Part shown: piece after piece, positions 11,198 to 24,500 of the stretch | Position numbering within the stretch: the first letter of the stretch is position 1 | How the letters are laid out: every line of letters begins with the position of its first letter | Assembly: GCF_907164915.1 (NCBI RefSeq) | Contig: NC_061869.1 | Coordinates: forward strand, 19,259,125 to 19,323,124 | Length of the DNA: 64,000 nt | Origin: Impatiens glandulifera | Lineage: Eukaryota; Streptophyta; Magnoliopsida; Ericales; Balsaminaceae | Direction of reading: 5' to 3' | Notes under the pieces: model-generated | What the model saw: the letters and a program-made list of their open reading frames with translations, nothing else | Told to the model about the DNA's origin: nothing | Databases searched by the model: none | Made by a program: the position numbers and the translations under genes

Positions 11198-12534
11198 TAA
11201 AACCCTTTTCTCCTATCATATCACAAGTTTTTAAATGACCCTTTATTTCTTGAAACAGAAATGCAATTAATTGTGAGAAAAATAGATTGTTAAGTCTTTA
11301 TTATTGGGTTTTGATCATAGAAAAATGCAGTCCTTATTCTCCAACTTTTGGAATAACATGATTTGCTCAAAGGGAGAAAGCTTGATTAACCTTAATGTAG
11401 GCTTGATCCCACAAGACCAGGGGATATTATAGACTTTGTATGTCTTATGGAAAGGGAGGGGGTTATATCATGATATGTGGAGTGGGTAAGTTTAAATAAA
11501 CACATTGGCTCCACTATAAAGGGAAAAAAAAGCAATAATTTAAAGAGGTGTTCTTCTTTCTTAATTAAGCATGTCCAATGTTTTTTTTAACATGGGAGGA
11601 TGTCATGTTTCATTTTTCATCAATAAGAGTTAATTTTGCATTGATTTTGTATTTCGTTCGGTGCAGCGCCATATTTAGTCAAATCAAATTTGCCGATACA
11701 AATTTATTAATCTAAATAATAATACACCCTTTAGTGGGTCGTTTGTTACTCTCATAATGTAACGGTGATTCTTTCTTAAAAGATGTGTTCGTCCCTTCCT
11801 TAGTTACATAAAAAAAGACGAAGTAATCGAATCTAAATATGCTTTTCATATATTAATTTTCACTTTTGCTCATAATTTTTTAACGTTATTTGTCAACTCT
11901 TAACTAAGAACAATATTGACTTATTGTTCAAAATATTTGATAAAAAATTCTTAAAACATTATTTTATTAATTTGTTTTATTTCATCGCTCAAATGAATTC
12001 ATTTTAAAGTTGCCTTCGATTTCTCTTTTGATCTTTTTTATTATATTCTAACTTCTCATTTGATGAGACAGATGGGACTTCTCATTTGTTATATACCAAC
12101 TTTATAAGTTTTAATAATTCAACTTGCATTAAATTTCTAAGACTAGTCAAAACTTAACAATGGTCAAGCCAAAACAAGCAAAGATTGTGACATTATTGTT
12201 GAACAAATGTAAAACATCTTACCTACCTTCTCATATGATTATAATTTATAACAATACTATAAAAACAACCATTCCCAACTCATTTGTTTTTATTGCAAAA
12301 TAACAATAATAATGAGTCAACCATGATATAGTTGCATTTGCAAACTTTTAATCATCTTCTCAACCCTAAACCTTATAGATTCGTATCTAACTCACTAGAA
12401 GTTAAAGTCTTATCAGCCATTGCAAAATAAATAGAGAAAAATATGTAACCAATAATGTATTTTATATGGTGTGTTTGGTAAAAAATTACATACAGAAAAG
12501 CCCTCAAACCCGACCAAACCCTAAAAGTATAATA

Positions 12535-15500
12535 CTACAACAAATCTATTTTTTTCTTTACTATATGAGTAGGAACACCATAACAAACAGGTGCTGCCCC
12601 AATAAGAAAAGGAAGGGTACAAGCCTCTCTAGCCAGAGTCATAAACGAGCCTAACTTAGGTCTTTGGCAACTTAAACCAACATTAGAAGCTTCAGTCGTC
12701 TTTTTCCTTGTACTTTTTCTATTAGTACTTAATTTTGTTTCACCAATCTGCATGCCCTTAAGCTCCTCACTTAATCCATCACAATTTTCAGATCTTTCTC
12801 TCAACCAACAATCAATCATAACTTTACCAAATCGGTCAATATCCTTATCGGTTACTTCCCACAAATTAGAAACTATAACCGGAGATCCTGCTAATAGATA
12901 GGAAAGAGGGGCACCTTGAGGAGTATAGCAACCATCTAATGATAGAGATCCACTACTACAGCCCATCAAAAGTGTAGCTGCACAACTTCTGAGCTTTTGA
13001 ATTTCATGACGAGAAATGTACTGTGAACCTGAAGAAAATTCAAATCAATCTAATAAGGTTAAAGAATGGAAACCTTTTACTACTTTAAAGTAAGAAAAAG
13101 TATATGGACTTACCACTTCCATGTCCAAAATATAAAAAGAGGTCACGGTCCCTTAAGGCATTAGACAACTCTTCTTCTGTAGCCCTAGTTCCCACCTTTC
13201 CCTATAGAAAAGAATATTAGTGAGACCAATTAATGCGAAAAATATTGTCAAAGGAACTTATTAGACATGTATTTTTTGTAATACTGTTTTTTCCTTACAA
13301 AAGGGAGGAAACTACAAAATACCTCAAAATTCATATCTCTGAACCACTTTTCAAACTGAAGTTGTGTGTGAGTAAGATCTCCATCAGGATTCAACAAATA
13401 AAATGCATCCATTGGATCTATTTGGGGAAAATCCACGCAAGCTGTTGACTTCTCATTACGTGTGTGACATCTTTCCAGTGTAGTATAGATGCTGCCAACT
13501 GAAGGCATGCGGTAGACTTCTTGAGTTCTCAATACTGGAAGGCTTTCCCATGGAAGCATCTAAATACAAACATTAGTAGTGGAAACGTTGAAGACTGTTT
13601 GATAAACCAATACTAAATAGACATGGTTTGAAAGCAGAGATATATACCTGAATTTCAAAATCCAGAACAAGTATCAATGGCTCTTTCGTAAGGGACTCTT
13701 GTGTTACAAGATCTTGTGAAGCTTCAAGAATTAATTTTGAAACCATGTTCGCAAGTTCTTCAGTCCCACCATATTTGTTGCATAAACTTTCGTTTTTCAG
13801 CTCATCAGGCCACAATCCACCAATGAAACAACCTTTATTCAAAATTAGCTGCAAAGTACCTTCTATTTCTCCACCATAATATTTTGTACCACTTAAGATG
13901 ATTTTCAATAGACTCTCATGTACATCTAGTTTGTACTTGGTTTTCAAATCACGCATCAATTTCTTTTCTACTGGATTCAAAAGCTTGCAATTAGACCACT
14001 CACCTAAAAGCAAGCACTTCCAAGGACCCAGCCATAAATCTTCAATATCCCTGAAAAAATATGTATTATATCATATTCAACGGAAAGACTCGCAAAAGAG
14101 CACACCTTACATAATCTGATGACCTTTCATCTCTGTCAAAAGAAGATCAGCAGAAGTCAGCTGACGACAAAATTAAATAAACATACCTGAGAAGTTTACT
14201 TAGGCGCTGGTCAAGCATCTTTCTGCGATTCCACCAAAGCGATCTAGTAAATTTTGTATCTGTGGAAACATTTGAAGCTGTACAGTAATTCTCCTCCAAT
14301 ATTTGTCTAAAAGGTGGGGCAACATCATCAACTACAGTAGAACCCCAAGGACAATGCCATCGCTTAACAGGGCAATTGACTTCAGGAACACATTCCGCGG
14401 TAAAATTTGCATCATTATCTGAGGAGTGATCAATGAACAGTTTTAGCACTATTCCACAATATGTTTTTATCTTAGAGCTTGTTTTGATGTGGATTATTTT
14501 CAAATAATTACTATCCCATCAAACATCACTTTTTCAGTCTCACCATTCAAATCATCAACTAAAATACTAAATAAATTTATATTATTTTTTAAAATATTAA
14601 ATACTGAAGATATTTTAGTGATTTTATCCCAATAATCAAAATAAATAATTTTACATAAACAAGTTTTTTTAAAAATAATCCAGAGATCAAAGTCATCAAA
14701 CAAATTGTTATTGTAAGTTACCTTCCAAAATTTTGTTTGCAGGCAAAAGTAAAACCACGGGTTGACACTTGGAATTCAAGCGAGTGAGCATGGTCCAAGC
14801 AAGCACAGGTGAAGGAGAAGCCAACAATTCAGTCAATAAACTTCCATATGCATCCCCAAGCAAACTAATACATATTATTGGAGTGCAGGGAAGTCCTTGG
14901 AAAAAATTTGATACAGATCTTTCAAGATCTTGTAAGGTTTCAAGTTTATGCCTATGTGGAAAACAATCTAGTTAGAAATCTAAAAGATGAAGATTGTTAA
15001 CAAAATTTGGTCCTTTCTTGGTGAATATAGACATTACCTAAGCATAGCATGCCTATCCACTTTGATGAAAGCTGAGATTTCTTGACAAGGATCCTGAGTC
15101 AGAAGATCATAACAGAAATATAACAAACATGGTGAAAGAAAAACAAACGTGTTTCAGCTGTAGCAAATAAAAAATGACCTTATCAAAATAAGATCATATT
15201 GTCCATATTGTCCCTAAGCTTGTAGTCAAGGATCATTTTACAAGAGAAAAAACCAGAATGATTAACATACAAAATATCCTGTGCAAATTCCCCTTGATGA
15301 AAATGAATGTGAGAAGGAAGAAGCATTTGATCTTCTCTTTCCCTAATAGCCTTCCCTAGAATAGTTTTTAGTCCTAATCCCCTTTCTACTTATTTCTAGA
15401 CCAAGATTTGCGAGTGTATCTCAATGATATTATCTACTATGGCTAACTTTCCTCAACATATTCACACATATAGCAATTGGTATAATAGTAAAAGGGGAAG

Positions 15501-18500
15501 TTATAGAGCAGCAATATTATCTATTTCAGAAATAATTTTTCATCATATTAATAAAGGAACACAGATAAGTCTGAAGGAATACCTTAACATCCCAAGGGCT
15601 TTGACCTTTTTGATTCATCATACAAGAAAATTGTTGGTGGTTATGATGTGTACCAAGTGAAGCTTGATGGAAATAGGATGCCCACTGACTTACTGATAGC
15701 ACCTTGCAATGAGCTAAGGGCAGAGAAAATGACTTAACTGAAGCACAAAGGACATGCATGACACAAAGCAACTGAGAGACCTGTTAATTTAGTAACAAAT
15801 TGTCAAATTTTGGATTAAAAAGGGGTAATGTGTAAAAAAAGCATGGAAATTTTATGAAGATAATCATAGAGTTTTAAGAAAGTACATGATATTGAAACAG
15901 AGAAAAATAAAATACAAATTATAGGCAGATAAGGAAGCATTGCGTTATTAGAATGTTATCTTGCATCATGAACATATATACCATATATACCAACGCAAAA
16001 TATAGAATCCAAAACCAGTATATCAATTCTTCTTAATACCAACAGAATCCAAAACCAGTATGTCATTTTGATATTCTTCCACTGAGATCTCACAATTGTG
16101 GTAGACATTGAAATAGAATTAGGCCTAAAAGACCTTTTAAATTAAACTACATGATTGGTAGAAGATAGAGATGAGAAGCTAAGAGCAATTGAGAATGAAG
16201 GTGAGAAGATAGAACTATATATGAGAAGAGATCATTATTCTAGTGATGAGAGACAGAATCCGGAGGAGAGAAATTATAATTCCACTAATCAATTTGCTAG
16301 CTCTCTTTGGCGCCATGGTGCCTTATCTTATTTATAGTAACAGCTTAATAACGATAACCGCTTCTCGTATCAATACTCCCTTCTTTAAATCTTCCTTGTC
16401 CTCAATGAAGGAATAATAAAGATGCACTTCTATTCCCAATTACAAGTTCCAACTAGTAATTTAACTAAATTATTTATTCCAATAGATCCCCTATGTATCC
16501 TGGTTGTAAAACATTTATTCCAATACCAGCTCCTTTTGCTTCGGGGTTTACCCACAACGAAAGAATTAAATTCCCGTCATACATCCTCCATGTTTCGATA
16601 GTCGTCGCACTACATAGCAGTTGGAGACACTTGGTTGACTTCCATTCTTGTATCACCCAATTCGATAGTCGTCGCAATACATAGCAACTGGACAGACTTT
16701 GTTGACTTCCTCCCTGCACGCCTAAACTTGCACCTGTAATGCCCCCATGATGGCAACCTCTTATTCTTTCTAGATTCATCCCAACCCCTCCTTTACTTTT
16801 TTATCTCCTTACGTAATGTCATTCCCCATAAGATTTTGACCGTCCTCCATTGAACTTCATCTATTCTTCTCGTGACTATTCAAGTGACTAGAAAATTTAA
16901 AAATTTGACTAGTTCCAGAACCCTTAAAGTCAAGAGTTATTAAAATACTATAAAATTGCATATTGACATCCATATCCTTGTATGGTACTTGTCTTTCAAT
17001 TATCTAAAGGCATCTTATATATAGTGGTCAATCAAAAAGTAATAGGCCATGCAGTAAGAGTATAGTAGCAAACATAAAATAGAAAATATAATAACTGAAG
17101 TAGTGTTGACCTTGTGGAGAATTAAGGGGACCTCACAACAAAGAACAAAAGCTCGCATCAGCAAAGCCACAATTCTTGGGATTGGGATGTCTAAAAACTT
17201 GTAACGGTCGTTCCTGATACACATCATAGACAAAGGACTTGTCAAACAAAAGCACGTCATAGACAAAGGACTTGTCAAACAAAAAGCAGTTCGATACGTT
17301 TTGTTAGATAAATGATACACGAATCTAACAAGTCACAATTAGTTAACTAATGAAGAGAAACAAAAGAGGTAGAAGTATTTACTCACAGTAAATAATGCAC
17401 ACACTAAATTCATCAAGTATATTAAAAGGTAAGGTGACATATTACACATTAAAGAATCAAATAAAAACGAAGATGTCACAAACCCACATGGGTGAAGAGA
17501 AAAGAGAAGAAGAAAAGCAAGTACAAGAGAAAGTAAATTAATCAGAGTGGATATAATATTTATCTCAAAGAAATAACTAAAATGTTTTCAAATGACAAGA
17601 TTGAACTTTAACTCAAATATCTTGTCTCCTCCGACACACACACACTCGTTTCTTTCTTCAAGAGTTGGCAAGGATATCGTGTTAGGAGAACATTTCCAAG
17701 CAAGAAGTTCAAACATATGAATACATGGCACTAATGTAGGATAAGGATGAGCAACTTAAACAAGGTCAGTGTCAAAAAGGTGAATTCAAAGTTTAGAGAC
17801 AAAAACACGTCAGTGATGATAGTTCGAGGGAAAATTAGAGCTTTTATCCTGAATATTATTTTAAGTATATTAGGTCATTTTCCAAGTAAACAAAATGACT
17901 TGAAGAACATTTTCCATGTAGGGAAGTTCAAAGGTAAGAATACATGGCACATTGACGTAGGGTAAGGATGAGGAACTTAAACAAGTTCAGTGTCAAAATG
18001 GTGAATTTAGAGTTTAGAGACAAAAACACACAATGATGATAGTTCGAGGGAAATTTTGGGGGTTTATCCAAAATATTCTAAGTATATTATGTAGTTTTCC
18101 ATGTAGAAGAAATTAGGTGAGACTTTGAAGAAAAAGAAGAAAAGAAAAAGAAAAAAGAAGGCTAAATGCCAATAAGATCAAAAAATTCTCAACCCGGACA
18201 AAATCCCCTTTTTCGAATAGAAGCAAACGCATGAAGCATAAAGCCTTTGATTCTTTCAATTCCAAAACTTTTATCTTGGAATGTTCTTCTATTCATTTCT
18301 TTCCAAATTGTCCACCACGTGATGAGGGGTATAGGCTTCTAATTATCAATGTTGTTATTTGCTTGCTTCCCAAATTAACATAGTTTATGTTAGGTCACCT
18401 ATTTAATAAATAATTTTCAATTTACCAAACAAACCCTAAAAGAGGTTTTTTCCACTTATACTTGAAGCACAGTTCTTTTAAATGATAAACAAATCAAGAT

Positions 18501-21500
18501 TTATGAGACAATTACGCATTTGCAAGTCAGAGTCTCAAAAGATGCTGCTGTTAGATTTCCTTGCAAACTTGTTGAGTAGCATACAAGAGAACAACATGCA
18601 TAACCAAAGTGAAATAGAAGCTGACAAGTTCAAGCATGGAATAATGCAGGGGATAATGAAGCAATAATCAAGTCTACATGTAATGAAGAACACTAAAATA
18701 CAGGCAACAAATAAATACATCTAGATATTATGATATCAACGTCTTGTTGTAGAATGAAAAAGTACCTGGCATGTTTCAAAGGATAATTCCTTAGGATAAA
18801 CCAAGTAAGGTCATATAATATTGTTGCACGTTCAATGGCAAATGGATCTTCTGGGATATCCTTCTCAACAAGGTCCAGCAAGGTTCCAACCAAGACAACA
18901 GGAGAGTACACAGAAAAAGCATTCCTATTGACAAGGACAGATATGCTTTGCACAAGTATCTCATGAGTTTCATTAAATTCAGCACGAATTCCATAACATT
19001 TGCCTGCGCAGCATCCAGTATGAGTGTGGAATCAGGTCCAGTACATCAAATATAAGCATTTATACAAACAAATGTACACAATGTAATTATAAAGGGGAAG
19101 AAACCAGAATGTATGTTTGAACACTCCATAAACAAATATGCAGACATGCCTCTAGTTGCTAAAAAAAGCAATATTATAAAATGCTGCAAAAGATGGACCT
19201 GCTATATATAGAAAGATAAGTAGAAAGAATCTTTGAACATACCTATATTTCTTAGAATTCTAAATGAGACCTGTCTTCTGAGTAACTCCCACTTCACCCA
19301 CAGTAGATTTTCCATGCAACCAGATCCAACAATGTCAACAAGGAGGCAATGCCAACAATTTTTTTTGTTGCAAATGCATATTGCTTCAGTTGCATCCTTT
19401 AAAGAAGAACTATTTTCTGATAGTTGTCCTCTTGATCCAGTAACTCTGGGCCTACCACATACTTGATCACTACAAGGACTTGTATCAGCATGTTTGTGTA
19501 CATCCCTGGAAATCCTTTCACTTCTTCTAAGAGAGCTTGTGGAACGAATTACTCTTGTTTTTTTCTCTTCGATAAAGCCTTGCCTGAAATGTGAAGATGT
19601 TGATGCATTCTTTTCCTTCAAAGATTGTTTGTCAACCATTTTCGTTCTAGTAAGCAAATTGCTACTGCTATACTCAGTCTCATCAATGCTTGGAATACTT
19701 TCCTCCATATGACATTTTGAGTTTTTACAATCAAATGATTTTAATTTATCCAAAGCTAATTTGTACAAATTTTCAGCAGAAGATAAGCTCTCAGCACAAA
19801 GAGACCCTCCAATTGCATTACTGGAACGACACCTATACAGATCCGCAATATGTTGATTGACCATTACTTCCATAATTAATTTGCACTTAGGGCAAGAGAC
19901 TACAAATGAACTATCTTCTAATACTTGCTTCGCACTTTCAAGTTCCTTATCTGCCATTTCCCATTGTCGTTGTTTGCCATATAATGTTCCTTAAGAAGTT
20001 AAGAAGTAAACTTAAGTCATATCAATATTATTGACTCATGAGTAAAAACAAACAAAAGCTTTAGTTTCTTACCACGAATACATGAAAATGCAACGGTAAA
20101 AAATGGCAAGCCTTGAGAACATGAGATGTCTTTCCCCAAAACTAGAAGACTTTCAGCTTCTGATCTATTGCCCATACTCTCGTGTATAACACTAACCTGT
20201 TTAAGTAAATTAGCATTTGAACTCACATCCATATCAGTTTTGCACAAGTAAAAAGTCACATCAAAATAGAAGACAGACCTGGAGAATACTTTCAAGATAA
20301 CATTGAAGTACATTCCATGGTGTAAGAACAAGGCTCTCCATATTGTACGAAAGGTTGTCAGAAGACCAAATCACAGTAGGTGTTGCACTAAGAAATTGGA
20401 AATTATCAAGAACGCAACCACCCTTTTGAACAGTGTCCCCATTCTCATTGTGTATTGCAGTTTGCTGCTTTACAGAAAAAATAAATTTTTCTTGCAAAAG
20501 CTTATGACGCAAACGAAGTGCTTCCTTGGCAAATAAAAGACCCTGCTAAGATAAATAACATTTCAGAATACCCAAGTAATACCATGAAAATCAAGTATAA
20601 AGGGAAGGAGTGAGCCTCCAAGAAATTGATTTCCGTGCATTCTATAAACAGTAAAAGGTTGGAAGGTCTAACATAAATAAAGCATGTAGATGTAGGTCTA
20701 ACATAAAATATACATATACTCAAACCTCTACAAAAAAAAATGCTGTAGAATACAGCACAATGCAGTACAAACTTTGCACTACAAGATAGTAATTTGCTAA
20801 AAAACAGTTAGGTTGAAAATTCAACCTTTCTTCCCTTATCGCATATACATGGGCCTTTATAGTATTTTAGCCGTGAGACTGTGAGAGTGAGAGAATAGCA
20901 GACAAAGGTCTGGATTTTCTTGTATTTCAACATATACACAAAGTGTCAATATATACAGATGCTAGTTTTACTATTGATTGTACTACTATTACACAAAGGA
21001 AAGGAAACAAATCACATCCTTAATTAATGCATAGAATCAATTAGTCATGAATACCTTCCAACATCAAGTAAATCAAGGACGATTGGAATAAAGGTTTCAT
21101 TCCTTGTATATATCTTCATTTGACCTTTTCATATTTCTATAGTTTAAATTCTTCAAGGAATAAATGTAAACGGAACACCAGCAAGAGCCAATTTGCAGGG
21201 TAATTTAGAGAGATTGTTCCAGAAAAAGAAAAAATGTAACCTCACATAGTCGTCCAGTTGAAATCAGCCTTCCACTTAAGTCATGGTAAAGATGTGCAGC
21301 AAGAAATGCAGAACTGGAATAAAAAGGAACCTTGAATAAAAAATAAATCCAAAATGCATTAGCACAAGCATGAGCTCAATTTGAATAAATAAGGGCAAAG
21401 TAATGCATTTTAAAAGGAGATTACACTGGAAGCAAGCTCTAAAGCAACAGCCTTAACTTCATCGATCCCGAAGACTACCGAGGAAAGATCTTGTTCGCAA

Positions 21501-24500
21501 AAAGAAACTTGGGATATCTTACTAAATACAAAATAAAACATCTGTTGAAACCCCAATTCTAGTTGTCGTGATCCCTTCAAGCAATCAAGCCAAAAATGGA
21601 TAGACTTAGAAAGTTCACCACAATGTTGTGACAGAACCATAATAAATGCCTCACTGATTGGTGAAGCACATGCAACATGACCCAACCTTCTAGATTCCCA
21701 TAAGATGCCTAAATACTTATCGACTGATAGATTCTTCCATTTATTCAGCCTGATCAATAATTCATAGATCTCAGGATGAAGTTGAGTATAACCCTGGGGA
21801 TTGGAATTAGAACAATATTTAGTTCACAAATCAGGATCTTCGGTATATTGCAACAAGAAACAAGAAAATCCTCACCTTGATTGTCAACATGTCAAGAATA
21901 TGATAGCATAGAACCAACAAATTGTCTAATACGATACCACATTGCTTGTCCACATTGGTACCATCTAAGGTCAACCAGATACCAAGTGCAGCTTGAATAT
22001 CTTCAAGACATGGCTGTAAAGTTAAAATATGAACATTAAGAAAAGGAGAAGCAATAGATGCAGTAATCAAAGACAATGATGCTAAAGCTCTTAGCATTCC
22101 ACAATAAGACATGAAGACCATGCTCATGCTAACCTTTGAGTTTGGTTGGGCCTTCTGAATGTAGAGTGCACGTAAAGAATATGCAACTGCTATCTGTTGT
22201 TGAACGGCATGGTCTTGGAAATCTTTTTCACCATGAATATTGTTCTGCTCAACAATTAGCTTGAATCAGGGATATATCCATAAGAAAGTGTAAGAAATTT
22301 CTCATATCAATTAGTGGTGATTGTAATCAGGTGCATTTAACCAAAATATTATGTTATAACAGAAGAACACACCAAAAGATATAATGCGTCAGACAAGCAT
22401 TTAATACTATCATTCAGGTCATCAGTCCCATGGGCACTTAATTCCTGTCCTTTTGCAATAAGAATCTTCGTCTTCTTTAAGCAAGTGTCATGTGTAACAT
22501 ACACCTTTTGTAAAAGGAGATCCATTATATCTATCCGCATTTTCTTGCATAATTTTGGATTCAGATTATTCATCTCTCTGTATGCTATAAGCTCCTGAGG
22601 AAAGTGAGAGTTAAGAGAAAACACATTCAAAACACAATATGGAAAATGATAAATTGGATAAGATTACAAAAACAGTGTTCTACCTGCTCCTGTATAATTC
22701 CAAGAGTCCTTATAGATACTGTGGCAGAAGGTGATACTAAAGAATATAATGACCTAGCACCATCAGCACTATGCCTACATTCTATCTGAAAACAGCATAA
22801 GATAAAATAAAATAATTATAAGTATACTTTTTTCCGAGAAAAAGAGTATAAATATATACATAGGTGACTAGGTTTCAAATAATACCTTAACCCACTTCTT
22901 TATCAAAGCTACAAGACTTGGTAATTCGTCTTTTATGTCTAGCACAGTAGACCAATTCTCCAGACTACATCTAATTACTTTAGCACTCTTAAGGTCGTCA
23001 GAATGATGAATTTGCAAAAGAAATGCACTTTCATCAGAGGCTTCAGCAACAAAATCTGAAATTGTGTCAGTTGACATATCACCATTGTGCTGATTTGATA
23101 TGTCCATGCAACTCTTGCAGAGCTGTAAAGCACGAGCCCATAATGCTCTGCAGCATAACTTAATTGCTACTGAAGCCTGCAAGAAAACTTAGCCAACTCA
23201 AAAACAATAAAAGATCCTGAAGTCAAAGAACTACGAATATGACAATTTGGGATCTATGTTTGATAGCTTGACTTGTTATCAAGCCAGCTAATTGGAAAAG
23301 TACTAGTTATAAAAGCAGTCCGTTACATATCTTGCATCAAACAAATAACTCACTAATCCTGGTTACAAAGGTGATAGAGCAACATATACGAATTGGTCAT
23401 TAAGATAAAATGTTGTGGACAGTCTTAACATGGAGTTAGGGACCAATGAGAATCAGGCATCATTGGCCATATATATGTAATTCTGAGATTCATTGTTTGC
23501 AATTTTCTTATCAACACTTTGACTAGATGCCATATCAGAAGCTGCAGAAACTAACAACAACAAAGCCTCTTTTTTAGCAAATTGGTTCAGCTAAATTCAA
23601 TAACATCTTAGAGCTAATTAGTGTGAACAGACTAAGTGATAGGAGATGCAAGAGAACTCACATCTCCTACATGATGAACCAACACAGTAATTTCACTACA
23701 AGAAATCATTATCACAAAGCGGAAAACATAAGCCACCTAAAATGATCTTAAACATATAGTCATAGGTATTCTCCTCTATAGGAATGGCCAGGGTTTAACC
23801 CTTGGCCAAACAAACTACTAATAAGGAACAGGTAAAGATAATATAATCATTTGTATCATACTTCTTCAAGTTGTTTGTCCCTGTACAGGGTAACACCTAT
23901 ATTGTGGAGATACACAGAGAGATATTTCAGTCTAGTGGGTTGTATCCAGTCCGCTGAAGTAATAAGTTTGACAAAGCTCCGAATTTCCTGAAAAACAAAT
24001 GAAGAATAGCATAGTATTCCAGCAAAAAAAAAGGTCTATATATTTTAAAATATGATTGTGACATGTACAATGACACAGATGAACATTTTACCTTTGTGTA
24101 AAGCTTAGTTTTGTATGACAGTGTAAGTGAAGCTACTATCACATTAAGGACAATTTTGCTGGTATCATCAAATGAGTTGCTCTCAAACTCAAGTTCACTG
24201 CAAAAAGTAAATGATTTCAATTGGCCAACATAAATCAGCTCATTATCTCAAGAATAATGCACTAGTAAAGAAAAATAATTCCCAAAAATCTATACTTTTT
24301 TACAGTTCTCTTCTTTATTGTGGTATAAAAGTTTTAAATGATTCATTCATTATCCAGCAATAGTTATTCATTCATTGTGAGTTCCACCTGAATGAATAGG
24401 CATGTTCTGTGCATATATTGGATTTCTGCAACTGTACCACTATAGTATAAAGCTGATGATGAAAACAGTGAAGCAATAATGAAGACTCACCTTAGAGTGG

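Larger units (their letters stand above)
9962..12534. other. Intergenic DNA downstream of separase
   Basis: AT-rich sequence with a long (TA)n tract at 10524-10582. Only one short stretch (minus strand, 11063-11197) looks codon-like. About 11300-11560 is less AT-rich and has no recognised gene or RNA family. The last few hundred bases before 12534 should contain the separase 3' UTR, but I cannot place its end. Confidence 0.55.

Noticed and set aside
11300..11560. Possible microRNA precursor or other non-coding RNA
   Set aside because: No match to the conserved plant miRNA sequences I know and no convincing hairpin by eye.
16474..16779. Minus-strand 101-codon frame within a separase intron
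   Set aside because: It overlaps the 67-bp tandem duplication and shows no domain; not a separase exon, since the flanking exons already join in phase.
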